Origin: Psoroptes ovis
Lineage: Eukaryota > Arthropoda > Arachnida > Sarcoptiformes > Psoroptidae
Direction: 5' to 3'
Length of the DNA: 64,000 bases
Assembly (NCBI GenBank): GCA_002943765.1
Contig: PQWQ01000013.1
Location: forward strand, 806,001 to 870,000
This document shows positions 26,201 to 37,269 of the stretch, one piece after another (the first letter of the stretch is position 1; each line of letters opens with the position of its first letter). Position numbers and translations under genes: made by a program. The notes beneath the pieces were generated by a model. The model did no database searches. It was not told the DNA's origin and saw only the letters and a program-made list of their open reading frames with translations.

Positions 26201-29200
26201 TAGGAATAGTTTGTCCACAATATGATTGCTTAGGTTCTGGTAAAATCGAAGGTAAAGAACTGGCTAATAATTGATCAGATGTCACGGTGGATTCTGATGA
26301 CGATATTTTAGCGAAATCAATAAATCCATTATATACCGATAATTGTAGTGGACAAAAATTAATTGATTGATCCCCTTGTATGGAAAATTCTTCAAATTTC
26401 AAATGAACATAATGATTATGCGGCACAGCAATATACCACACATAGGAAATATTTTCAAAATAATAACCGTTTGGCCAGCCAGGTGAGCCAATTAATCCCT
26501 CAGTAGATGATAAATATGTAATACTTGCTATTTGAAAATAAAGAAGAAAACCTTTTGCAACACCGATTTCATCGGAACGAAATTTGATCCACAAACTTCC
26601 GGGAAAATCTATATCAATGACTGGATAGGGCTTCTGTTTCCCATCACTTTGGCCGCATAAACGTTGACGACCATCGGTTGAACCCAATATTAATCCACTT
26701 GAATTGTCTAGGCGTATTTCCAAATAATCATTGTTACAATAATCAGATGATTCAATATCAAAACCTTCGAATTTTAATTGAAAACGATTGCCAGGTGCAG
26801 CTTCCAACATCCATATACATTCAATATTCAATGGATAACTGTTAGGATAACCAGGTGTTGCAATATAACCATTTGTTGAATGGAAATCACCACCACAAAA
26901 TGAGTGTATTGATGACACTAATGCACGAAATATAGCTGTGCGTACACTTAGTAATAATGAATTACCTTGCGATACAATGGATTGTGGTATTGTATTCGAA
27001 CAAAGTGTTTGCAATTTTTTCTCTGGAATTTTTTCAATACCTTCATATATTTCTGCTTTGATAAGTTCACATTTGTCGATACCATATTCAATATTAGCTG
27101 GTGCAGTAGATGAATCAAAATGTGTGAATCGTAATGTTAAACGATTTTCAGGTTTTGATGATTTCAATATAAATTCACAATCTTCATTATAATAATTTGG
27201 ATTTGGATAATTTGGTGAAAATAATGTCCGATATTGTTCATCATCATCAATTATGATTGTCTTACCACAAACTTTTCTATAAGTCATATTAAAACCACGG
27301 CCAGAATGTATGCCATCAGATAATAATTTCACCGATAGAATAGAACTATTGCTTCTAAATCTAAGCTCTTTGTTCGGTTGATATTGACCACATAGTTTTG
27401 CTAATAATACTGAATCAGTTTCATCAAAAAATCCATCATAAATTGCAAGATAGTTTGTTGAGCAGTTAATAGATACTGGAATATCATAATCATTAATTAT
27501 TAATTCAATATCAAAATTTTCTTCAGCGATCAATCGATATGAACAATCAGTTTTTGGGTCATAATGATTCCCACCGCCATAATTTGGTGATAATAATATT
27601 CCTTGATCAGCAAAATATGTGCCACCACAACCACGTTCAGTTGTGTGAAATGAAGCATTGAAACCTTGCTTCGATGCATAAGGATCAGATGTGATCTTGA
27701 TGGTCATTGCATTACCGTATGAAGATAAATGAATATTGGATGCACGATGACATTGTTTCAATAATAATGGTGAATCTTTATCGTTTTCACCGCTGAAAAT
27801 TTCAAGAGAGTCAAATGTACAACCATGTGAAAATTCAAGATCAATATTCTCGATAAAAAGATCAACACGATAACCAGGTTCAGCATAAATGTGCCATAAG
27901 CATTCAACATTTAATGGATATGGATTTGGATAATTAGGTGATGAAATGACACCATATGCATGATTACGTATTTCACCCCCACAACCAACAGCAGACCATT
28001 CTAAGCGGAAACCACTTTCAATAGAGCGTGTTTCATCCGAGACGAACTGTATGATAGCTTCATTTTGTCCAGTTTGAATGATTGATGGCAAGGCACCGCT
28101 ATAATTGCCACAAAGTGTTATGATTCGACTCATATTGAATGGCTCATTTGAATTTAGCATATGTGATTGTGATAACGAATATTGTTGTGGCCTCACGACT
28201 TCAGATATATTAATATAATCAAATTTACAATCAACATTGGATTCCAAAACTAATTGTGTGAATGCAATGCTTATATTATTGCCTAAAGGAGCCAATATAT
28301 GCCAAACACAGTTCAAATTATGTGGATGTGGATCAGGATAATTAGGCGATTCAATAACACCATAACGGCCAAGCATGGTACGATTACAATCAGTTTGATA
28401 ATTTAATTTGAATCCACCTTGATTTATGGTTGCATCAGTTACGAATCGTATGAACATCTCATTGCCAGTCGTTCTTAATACCGGTAATGCTCCTTCGATA
28501 CGATTACAATATTTTCCCAAAGATTTCAATTGATCATTACCATTTTTATTATCAAATATTTGTAAGTAATCGAAACCACAATTTTTAGCACCATTTGGTG
28601 CTTCCATATCTAATGCAACAAGATATGCGACAATAATTGATCCACGTGCAACACGAATGTTCCATTCACAATTCATATTACTTGGATAATGATCAGGAAA
28701 ACCAGGTGATTCAATGCTGCCAGATTCAGCTGTCAATGTTCCACCGCAACCGGTAGCAATAGCCTCATAGGAAAGTTCAAATCCTTTATTTTGCATTGAT
28801 GGATCAGAAATAAAACGTAAGAATAGATAATTACTATGCGAAATAATTTCAGGTATCGGTCCAAAGCCACAAAATTGTCCAATCAATGGTGAATCTGGGC
28901 GACGACCATTACGAATTTCAAGATAATCATAACATTTATTATTCACTTCACTTGGAGGCTCTAAACGAAATTCTTTGAATTTCAGTTGAATTTGTAAACC
29001 ATTATCAACATGTATCACCCATGTACAATTGCGATTGCCAGGATATCTTCGTGGATATTTCGGCGAACGTATTGTACCAGTATTTTTGAATATATTTCTA
29101 TCACAAAATGTTTGAGCTGGCACAAAATGATATGTAGCATAGAATGATTTTACTTTCAAACGATTCCATTGCGATAACATTGATGGTTTCATTGTTGTCG

Positions 29201-32200
29201 AAGTCGTCGTAGTTGAAACAAATGAAATATTACTTGTATCGGTCAAGTTCATATCAGATGAGTCGATATCTTGATTTTCGGTCACATTCAAGACATATGT
29301 AATAAATAATGAATTTCCGGTCGATGAAATCGGTGGCGGTAAGTGCTCTATGCAGAATTTTCTTATCAAACTTCCATCCGAATCATTAACCATAATGTAA
29401 TGGTCATCGCAATCTACTCGAAGTTCGGCAAGATGTCGACTTATCTCATCAGAGGAACCGTCACCACTATTAGATGATGTATCAATCGATGATGATTGAG
29501 TTTCTGTGTGAAAAAATTTTAGCATAATCAAATGAGATTGATTCGCTCTGATTTCCCAAAAGCATTGATTCACTGCTGTTGATACTCGTTCTGCAGATAT
29601 GGCAATCATAGGTTCACCTTGTTTCAATACACCACCACAGCCGATTTCGATTGTGCGATAAGTTCCCCTAAAACCGATCGATGGTTTCGATTCATCGTTG
29701 ACATAAAATACTTTTAATTCATTATTCATTGAATATATTGGTGGTGGAATGCTTTGACCACAATAACGTTGTCCTTGTACCATCAGATAATCGAACATGC
29801 AACGATGATCATATTCGATATCGATTTTTTCAACTTTGAATTCGATGATATGATCGATTGGTGCAATTATTCGATAAGTACAATTTTTCGATAATAATGA
29901 AGGCGCAGGGAAATTCGGTGATTCAATCATGCCTTGAGGTTCAGCATATTCTCCACCGCATAATGCTTGATATTTAGCAATGAAACCCCTCAATGAAACG
30001 CTCATGTCTGAACGAAATTTTACGCGTAAATAACGACCAGTAGATATTATTTCGGGTGGTATTATACGACCACATAATCTTGCGCGTAATGGGGACTGAA
30101 ATGTTTCACCATCATAAATTTCAACATAATCAAACATACATAAACCAGATTGATTATTTGAACGTGTTACCACTGAATCAGATTCTAAGGCGAAACTTAA
30201 AAATCTTAAGGAAATGCGTTCATTGGGCATAACACGAATCAGCCAATCACAAATTATATTATTTTGATAGATGAGGAATGTTCGGCCAGTTAATGATGAT
30301 GTATATGTTGTACTTGGTGATTGAAAAACTCCGCTTGAACCAGTCAATATACCACCGCAAACACCAGGCATCTGATTGAATACTAAATGAAAGCCACGAC
30401 TATGAATTCCTGGATCGGAATGAAAATGTAAGCGTGCAAATGATCCACTAGTTGTAATCGGTGGTGGTACTGATTGTTCAGCAGTAGAAGTCCAATTACA
30501 AAACCTTGCAATAATACTAATATCATCATTTTTGGAATTCATCGTACGATTACGTGTTGATGGCGGCGGTGGCAATCTTGATAAACTTTCACGAATGATC
30601 AAATAATCAAATGTACAATTTTGACTTGGTTCAATGTCTAAATCAGTGAATATAAATTGAATGCGTTTACCGTAATCAGCAATTATTTCCCAATGACAAT
30701 CACGATTTGCTGGATAATGATGCGGATAACCAGGTGATTCAATAATGCCAGTTGTTCGATTCATGATTAAGCCTCCACATTGTGGTTCAATAGTATTCCA
30801 TGTTAATGAAAAACCTTCATGCGATACACTAGCGTCTGAACGAAATTTAATATAAATTGAATTGAATGATGTAATAATATTTCCACCTTTCGGTAAAATT
30901 TTATCACCGCAGAATTTTCCCAAATTTCGATATTCTCTTGATGGGCCATCAAATATTTCTAAATAATCAAACGCACAACTGGGCGATTGCTCCATTTTAA
31001 ATTGTGTAAATGTAACATTCAAAACTTTAGTACTTTGTTGATTGTTCTCAATAACCCATATGCATGTAACGTTATTCGCATATCTAAAAGATGAATTATT
31101 ATTAGGTGATACACTTGGGAATGTTAATGTACCAGAAGGTGAATCTAATTGTCCACCACAAGTTGAACGATGTTGTGAGCAATCCATTCCCATATATTCT
31201 CCTGTACATTCACAAAGTGGATAGCCATGTTCTTCACGACAGCGGCCACCATTCAAACAAGGATTCGATCTACATTGATTAATTACGTTTTCACAATATC
31301 TCCCACTAAATTGTTGAGGACATGAGCAATAAAAATCATTAACTTCATGATTTTTATATGTAATGCATGTACCACCATTCTGGCATGGATTATTGAGACA
31401 ATTCGTTGAAGAAACACGTTGACAACCTCTTATTCCTTCACCGGTGCCGGTGAAGCCAGCATTACATCGACATTGACGATATGTTGCCGATATGGCTGTA
31501 TTAGATATACATTGAGCGTCTGGCGAACAGCCACCGTTGTTTGTAGAGCAAATGTCACCATCAACTGATGAACATTGAATGCCATCACCAACATAACCAG
31601 GTGGACATGGACCACAGATAACACGATCAGGAAAACTTGATGGAAAACATGATACACGTGGTGACACAGAGCATCCACCATTATTGAGTGAACATCTATC
31701 ATAAAGGCTACAATGAAATCCATCACCAGTATATCCAGTAGGACAGGGAGCACATCGGTAGCCATCACGTGTATTAATACATTCTACTGGTGGATCTTTT
31801 GAACATCTATCTATGCCTAATCGACATTCATCGATATCAATATCGCATGGAGCACTTTCCAAGTTGGGATTTGATTTTGCGAAACCTTGAAAGCAAACAC
31901 AGCGAAATGATGCCACATTATTCTGTTTACGAGGAGTATTCAAGCATAAACCTTGTCCACAAATTTCATAATCGCTGACATTGTGACAGTCATTGAATTC
32001 AATATTACATCTTAAGCCTTGATGATTGGGAGGACAAAGACATACAAAACCACCGAATGTATTCAAACAGCTGCCACCATTTTGACATCCCAATTCTGTT
32101 CCTTGATATTGGACGCATTCATCAAAATCTTGTTCACAATTCGCACCAACAAATCCTTTTGGGCATCGACAAAAATATTGATTGAAACCATCTTCACAAG

Positions 32201-32770
32201 TAGCACCATTCTGACATGGATTATTTTCGCATTCATTTTTTGTCAATAATTTTTCCAATCGATCCAAACGTTTTGCCATTGTACGAATTCTTCTAAATTG
32301 TTTACGTCCGAAAATTTTTTTCTGAAAATTTATTGTATCATTCAAACGTTGTACTAGATCATCAATACGAGAACTAATTCTTGTTTCAACAATCGAAAGT
32401 TTTCGATCCAATAATTTGTCTATCGGTGAATTTTGAGACGATACAATTCCGTTGTCATTATTATAACCTTGATTTAGTGATTGAATTTTCGATGCCAATA
32501 AATCATTACCATTGATACGAATCTGTCCAGAACCAGATGAACGAAAAACAATATCTTTATTACGACCTGTCAACATTACAAGATGACCATTTTTGACCAA
32601 CAATCTTGGACTGATGGCAAAAACAAAAAATAAAAATTAGAACAAAAATAAATATTAAGAACTTACTGTGAATCAAATGGATCAAGATAATGATCAACAT
32701 CGAATAGTTTTATTGAACGAATATTTAAAAGAAAAATAAATAAAGCAATTTTCAGAATAAATCTGTGCAT
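20226..32770 (-). CDS. CUBN: Cubilin (8 EGF, 27 CUB domains)
   Basis: Cubilin is a giant peripheral endocytic receptor that works with amnionless, taking up proteins in absorptive cells such as nephrocytes. Minus-strand exons: 32770-32667, 32610-23813, 23759-23365, 23309-20529, 20473-20362, 20302-20226; all phases join, giving about 4088 aa. It starts with a signal peptide (MHRFILKIALFIFLL), then a cubilin-type N-terminal trimerisation region (GHLVMLTGRNKDIVFRSSGS) and a helix. I count eight EGF-like repeats, several calcium-binding (DFDEC, DIDEC), and 27 CUB repeats, most beginning with CGG and a SPxYP motif; both counts equal vertebrate cubilin. CUBs 13, 14 and 18 lack the usual opening CGG pair. 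Exon 2 alone is 8798 nt. There is no transmembrane segment or GPI signal, as expected. It is divergent from TAF13 (380 bp). Confidence 0.95.
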
Positions 32771-33150
32771 TTTGATTGATTATAATGAAATGATATTGAA
32801 ATTTGAAAATTTCATTAAAATGAAGATTGGATTTCATTTCGTAGGGAGTTTATTCATGTAATTTGTTTTCAAATGACAGGGAAAAAATTTTGATGGATTC
32901 CATCTGTACAAAATTGTTATGGGTGTTATATATGGCTCAATCGCCATATTCAATAGCCTTGATACATTTATTTGAAATTCATTATTTTAAATTCAAATTC
33001 AAAAAAAAAAAAAAATCCGAAACAATGAAACATTTTCATACATTCAAAGTTATATGTTTCCTATTGTGTACACATGGACATGGTTTGGATTTCACTTTTA
33101 GTTTTTTCCTTTGAATCGTTCCTTTGAATGCTTTTGTTCATATTTGAATT
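32771..33150. promoter_or_regulatory. Shared intergenic region, cubilin/TAF13
   Basis: The 380 bp between the divergent start codons of cubilin (minus) and TAF13 (plus) must contain both proximal promoters. It is AT-rich, with a 15-A run after 33000. No TATA or other element can be assigned with confidence. Confidence 0.45.
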
Positions 33151-33534
33151 ATGGCAGCCCCGAGCAATGATTCATCATCAAAACGACCAGGAATTTTCAC
33201 GAAAGAATTACAATGTATGTTATATGGTTTTGGTGATAATCAAAACTCATATTCAGAAACGATTTCATTGATTGAAGATACTGTTATCAAATATATTTAT
33301 GATTTAGTTCAAAAAGCACAAAAGCATCGTTTTGATCGTAATAATAATAATGCTAACATCAATAATAATGACTATAATAATCGTATAAATATCGAAGATA
33401 TTCTGTTTGCAATTAAAGATGAGCCTAGGAAAATTTCACGTGTACATGAATTATTAGCAATGAATTTGGAATTAGCCAGAGCACGTAAAGCATTTGATGA
33501 AGTATCAATGCAAAATGATCAAAGTGATTTATGA
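33151..33534 (+). CDS. TAF13: Transcription initiation factor TFIID subunit 13 (TAF13)
   Basis: Single-exon gene of 127 aa, the usual size for TAF13, which forms a histone-fold pair with TAF11 in TFIID. The fold starts at FTKELQCMLYGFGDNQNSYS, continues through the long central helix ETISLIEDTVIKYIYDLVQKAQ and, after an Asn-rich insert of about 20 residues, ends with INIEDILFAIKDEPRKISRV and HELLAMNLELARARKAFDE. The phrase LYGFGD is typical of TAF13/Spt3 N-terminal folds. The Asn-rich insert sits in the loop between helices and is unusual but frame-neutral. A poly(A) signal AATAAA at 33567-33572 lies inside the last codons of the opposing gene. Confidence 0.95.
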   Translation: MAAPSNDSSSKRPGIFTKELQCMLYGFGDNQNSYSETISLIEDTVIKYIYDLVQKAQKHRFDRNNNNANINNNDYNNRINIEDILFAIKDEPRKISRVHELLAMNLELARARKAFDEVSMQNDQSDL

Positions 33535-33564
33535 AATTGATTTTGATTTATTTCTTTATCAACA

Positions 33565-34941
33565 TTAATAAAATTTTTCATGTTTTTCTTGTAATTCAAT
33601 TAGTGAATTTTGAATATTTACATCATTCTCTATTGTTAATGGTAATTTTTCAATAAAAATAGATTTATAATAATAATAATGCTCAATGAAGCCAATATTC
33701 AGTGTTAATTCACTTGTTTCCTTAAGATTTGGATATTGTTCGAATAAATTTCTGAAATAAAATTTCCAATTAATTAAGTCATTTTTGAGTAAATAAATTG
33801 TCCGTGTTGTATATCGATCGAAAGGGATTTGGATGCAAAAATCATATAAAAATGGATTATTAAATGTAATTAATTGATAAGAATATGATGACCAGTTAAT
33901 GTAACAAAATAATGGTGGGGTTGTTGAATGACGACCATAAAATGTGAATAAATCTGGCAGTGATCTCAATAAAGTCCGTATTTTTTCATTTGTTTTTCCA
34001 TTATAAACATACCAATTGATTTTCGATATCAATATATAAATGTCTGTGGATGGAATATTATAATAATCTATGATTTCTGGTATTTCGGTTATCATATTCA
34101 ATCGATTGTGATTGGCATTGTTTTGATAATTGAAAACTCTGATCAAACCATCACGCACTAATATAAATGTTTGAATACCTGCAATGATTTCCCAGAAAAT
34201 TTTACTGTAATTTATTTGAATTGTTATGATATAAATTTGTGATGATTTTGGCCAAATATGAACAGCTTGTGTTCGATAATCAGATGAACATGTCATTACG
34301 ATTGCATAAGATTCAACACAATCGATATCTATCAAGTTATTTGTTTCAAGAATTTTATCAAATGATAAAAATTTTTTCAAATCTAATTTTCGATCCGGGC
34401 CATATGTCATAGACCTTGTTTTTAAATTTCCATCCAAATCTATAGCCAAACATTGTTTACCATTAGTACGTAATTTTGAAACATTTTCTTCAATTAAATT
34501 TAATTGATAATCATGCGATCTTTGTTGTGATAGTAGTAAAAATCGATTATCATCGGTTAATATGAATAAATAATTGGAAGAATTTGAAAACAAATACTTA
34601 ATATTTTCTAATTTACAGTTATTTAATAATATTGAATTTTTAATATTCCTGATGAAATTATCATTTGAACCATTAAGATAAAGTTTTATTGGGAAATTAT
34701 CATTATTACGATCATCATCATTATTATGTTCTAATAATACAAACATAGAATGTCCATTATCGAATGGATAGAATTTTTCTATTGAATTTGGTGAAAAATT
34801 TTTCAGACAAGGCCATAACGATATTTCATTTGTTTTATTTATGTTTTTATTATAATCATTATTATTGCTATTATCATCATTATTATCCGATTGGTTATGA
34901 TCAAAGAGAATATTTTTAAATTTACGAAGAGACGAAATCAT
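33565..34941 (-). CDS. Unknown 458-aa protein, possibly beta-rich
   Basis: I do not recognise this gene. It is a single open exon of 458 codons starting MISSLRKFKNILFDHN. An Asn/Asp-rich disordered segment near residues 17-38 is followed by alternating hydrophobic strands such as YLFILTDDNRFLLLSQQ, SYAIVMTCSSDYRTQAVHIW and TFILVRDGLIRVFNYQN, spaced in a way that would suit a beta-propeller. The C-terminal 60 residues look helical (WKFYFRNLFEQYPNLKE). There is no signal peptide or membrane segment. The long stop-free frame with normal amino-acid mix supports a true gene. It converges on TAF13 with only 30 bp between stop codons. A WD40- or RCC1-type propeller is a guess; no diagnostic repeat motif is visible. 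Confidence 0.62.
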   Translation of the reverse strand: MISSLRKFKNILFDHNQSDNNDDNSNNNDYNKNINKTNEISLWPCLKNFSPNSIEKFYPFDNGHSMFVLLEHNNDDDRNNDNFPIKLYLNGSNDNFIRNIKNSILLNNCKLENIKYLFSNSSNYLFILTDDNRFLLLSQQRSHDYQLNLIEENVSKLRTNGKQCLAIDLDGNLKTRSMTYGPDRKLDLKKFLSFDKILETNNLIDIDCVESYAIVMTCSSDYRTQAVHIWPKSSQIYIITIQINYSKIFWEIIAGIQTFILVRDGLIRVFNYQNNANHNRLNMITEIPEIIDYYNIPSTDIYILISKINWYVYNGKTNEKIRTLLRSLPDLFTFYGRHSTTPPLFCYINWSSYSYQLITFNNPFLYDFCIQIPFDRYTTRTIYLLKNDLINWKFYFRNLFEQYPNLKETSELTLNIGFIEHYYYYKSIFIEKLPLTIENDVNIQNSLIELQEKHEKFY

Positions 34942-37269
34942 TTTTCTTTATTCATTGATTCATTCATTTATCAAATAAAAAAAACAAACATTTTTATGAA
35001 AAACTCGAGAAGCCTAGGAAAACATAAATCAATTTCTCGAATTTCATCATTCACTCATTTTCAACATTTTTTTTTTGATCATAAATTTCCGCCAAACTAT
35101 TTCAACTGTGAATGGTCGGAACAAATAATTGTTTATTTCTTCAATATTTTATCTAAACTCGAATATTAAATTGCAAAATGAACTTGATTTTGTCATTGAA
35201 ATTTGAATTTTTCAAAAGTTTTTTTTTTGGTTAGTCTGAAACATTCTGATCATCAAGCAAGATAATCCTACGCAATTTAAGAATGGTGATGAAATTTATG
35301 GATAAATTAATGAGTAAAAAAAACCATCAAGATGAAAAATGTCATTATTTTTGGCCATGTTTTCTGCCCAATGAAAATGTCATGAAAATTCTTCGACCTC
35401 CACCAGTGTTATTCATTCATTCAAAAGTTCATCATTTAAAAACATTTGAAATATTTTCAATTCAGTAATTTGTTAATAAAAATAATGATGAACTGTTAAA
35501 TCAAAATCAAGTCGAATTAATAATAAAAAAATCGACAAAAACTTGTTGTTTATTCGAATATAACAACGACTTGAACTCGAATTATTTGAATTTTGAATGA
35601 AATTAATTTTTCATATTTCATTCATTACATTCAAAATTCATATCAAACATTGCCCTGGTCATTTAACTTTACGATGGATAAAGTTCATCAAACAACAGCA
35701 AGTCTTATAATGTACCGAATTATTCATTAACACGTCGGACAACATGAAACAAACAGATAACATTGGCAAAATACAGGTAAAATAATAAAACATTCGGTAT
35801 TTCATATTTGATATAAATGAAATGAAAAACTCATCAAACAACTAATGTTTTTCTTCGTTTTTTCTTGTTGTTTTAGTTTATTGTCCATTACCAAAAATTC
35901 TATCAGAAAAAATTCTATTTAAAAAACGACGCCCGAAAATAAAATTTTGATGATCATTGATTTCAATTGTTTTCATCCATTGTCTCATCTTTCATTGTTT
36001 CATGTAATGAATGAATGAATGAATAGCAACCGCAATCAAATTGAAATTTCAAAAATAATCAATTTAGAAATGAAATGCAATTTAAAACAATCAAATGTAT
36101 ATCATCACCATCACCATCACCACCAATCGTCAGTGATTGTTACAATGATGAACATTGAATGCTGATAATGAATAGTTTTGATCATGTCCATCTTCATTCA
36201 TGACCATCTTTATTATGGTTTATTTTGAAAAAATCATGTTTTTTTAATATAATTTCCATCCGAACATCATCATACACAGCATCACAGTAAATTATTATTA
36301 TGTTACGTCATATATAATTATTGAAAAGAAAAACAATGAAATCAAATCAAAAGGATTGAAACTTGAAAAGGAAAAAGAAATCGTCATTTCATTTTCTGTT
36401 CATGAAATTATTTGACAAATTTGCTTTTTCTGCTTTGAATTAACAAACAACCGACCACAACCAACCACCACACAACCAACGACGGCAACCGGCATCAAAC
36501 TAGCAGAATTTAGATTCATTCATCCAATTACATCGTGTCAATCTTAATCTTTTTTCATTCGACAACGCCTAGCTCTAATAAATCATCCATATATCATCAT
36601 CATATCGTTTGGTGGAGATTTTCTATGTTTTAATGAATTTAAAAAAATCTTTTTCATTCTTAGAAAATTATAAGAAAAATATTAATAATTCTTCAATGCG
36701 CTTCTACTACCCATTTCTCAATCTTCTTAAATTGAATATTTGTTTTCCGTTCATTTAAAAAAGCAGAAGAAATAAAAAATCTAATTTTGGCTGTCATTTG
36801 ATTTTCTGTTATATCTAAGAAATAATTGAATATAAAATTAAATATATAAATCACCACAGAAGAAAAAATCAAACTAACAACAAGACCCTAAGCAACGCGA
36901 CAAACATAATTGCAGTCGAAAAATCAACAAGCAACCATTTCTACCCTGATTTTTTTTCAGTGTTTTACTTCTGGTTGTTTTTTTTTTTTTTTTGGATCAA
37001 CATAAACACATTTTTCATAAATATGACTGCACATTTTGTTTACTTTTTGATTTTCGTCTTCATATGTTTTTTGGTGTTTTCGGTGTTTTCAAATGTTTTT
37101 TTCTTCATTTAAATTTTCATGTTTAATTTTTGACATTTAAATTGTCAATTAAACTTCTATTTATTTGTTTTGGCGCTTTTCCACTTTTCTATTTTACTCA
37201 ATTTATGAATTTTTAAATGTGAATATTTTTTGTAAAAAAGAATTAGACAAAAAAAATCAAAATAAAATC
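34942..37269. other. Noncoding 5' region upstream of SLC12 gene
   Basis: About 2.3 kb without a supported coding exon. It separates the minus-strand orphan from the SLC12 gene and should hold both promoters and the SLC12 leader. It contains a GAAT tetranucleotide run (about 36006-36025), CAT/CAC-rich sequence near 36098-36125 and several T tracts. Short open frames at 34891-35468 show no domain. Confidence 0.5.
36006..36025. repeat. AATG tetranucleotide repeat
   Basis: About five tandem AATG units in noncoding DNA upstream of the SLC12 gene. Confidence 0.7.

Noticed and set aside
24266..32249. Several plus-strand frames inside cubilin
   Set aside because: Antisense shadows of a long Cys/Asn-rich exon, with no domain or splice context.
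20529..32610. Tandem CUB repeats considered as a DNA repeat array or CRISPR-like array
   Set aside because: Similarity is at the protein level only; the units are divergent, about 330-360 nt long, and belong to one coding frame.
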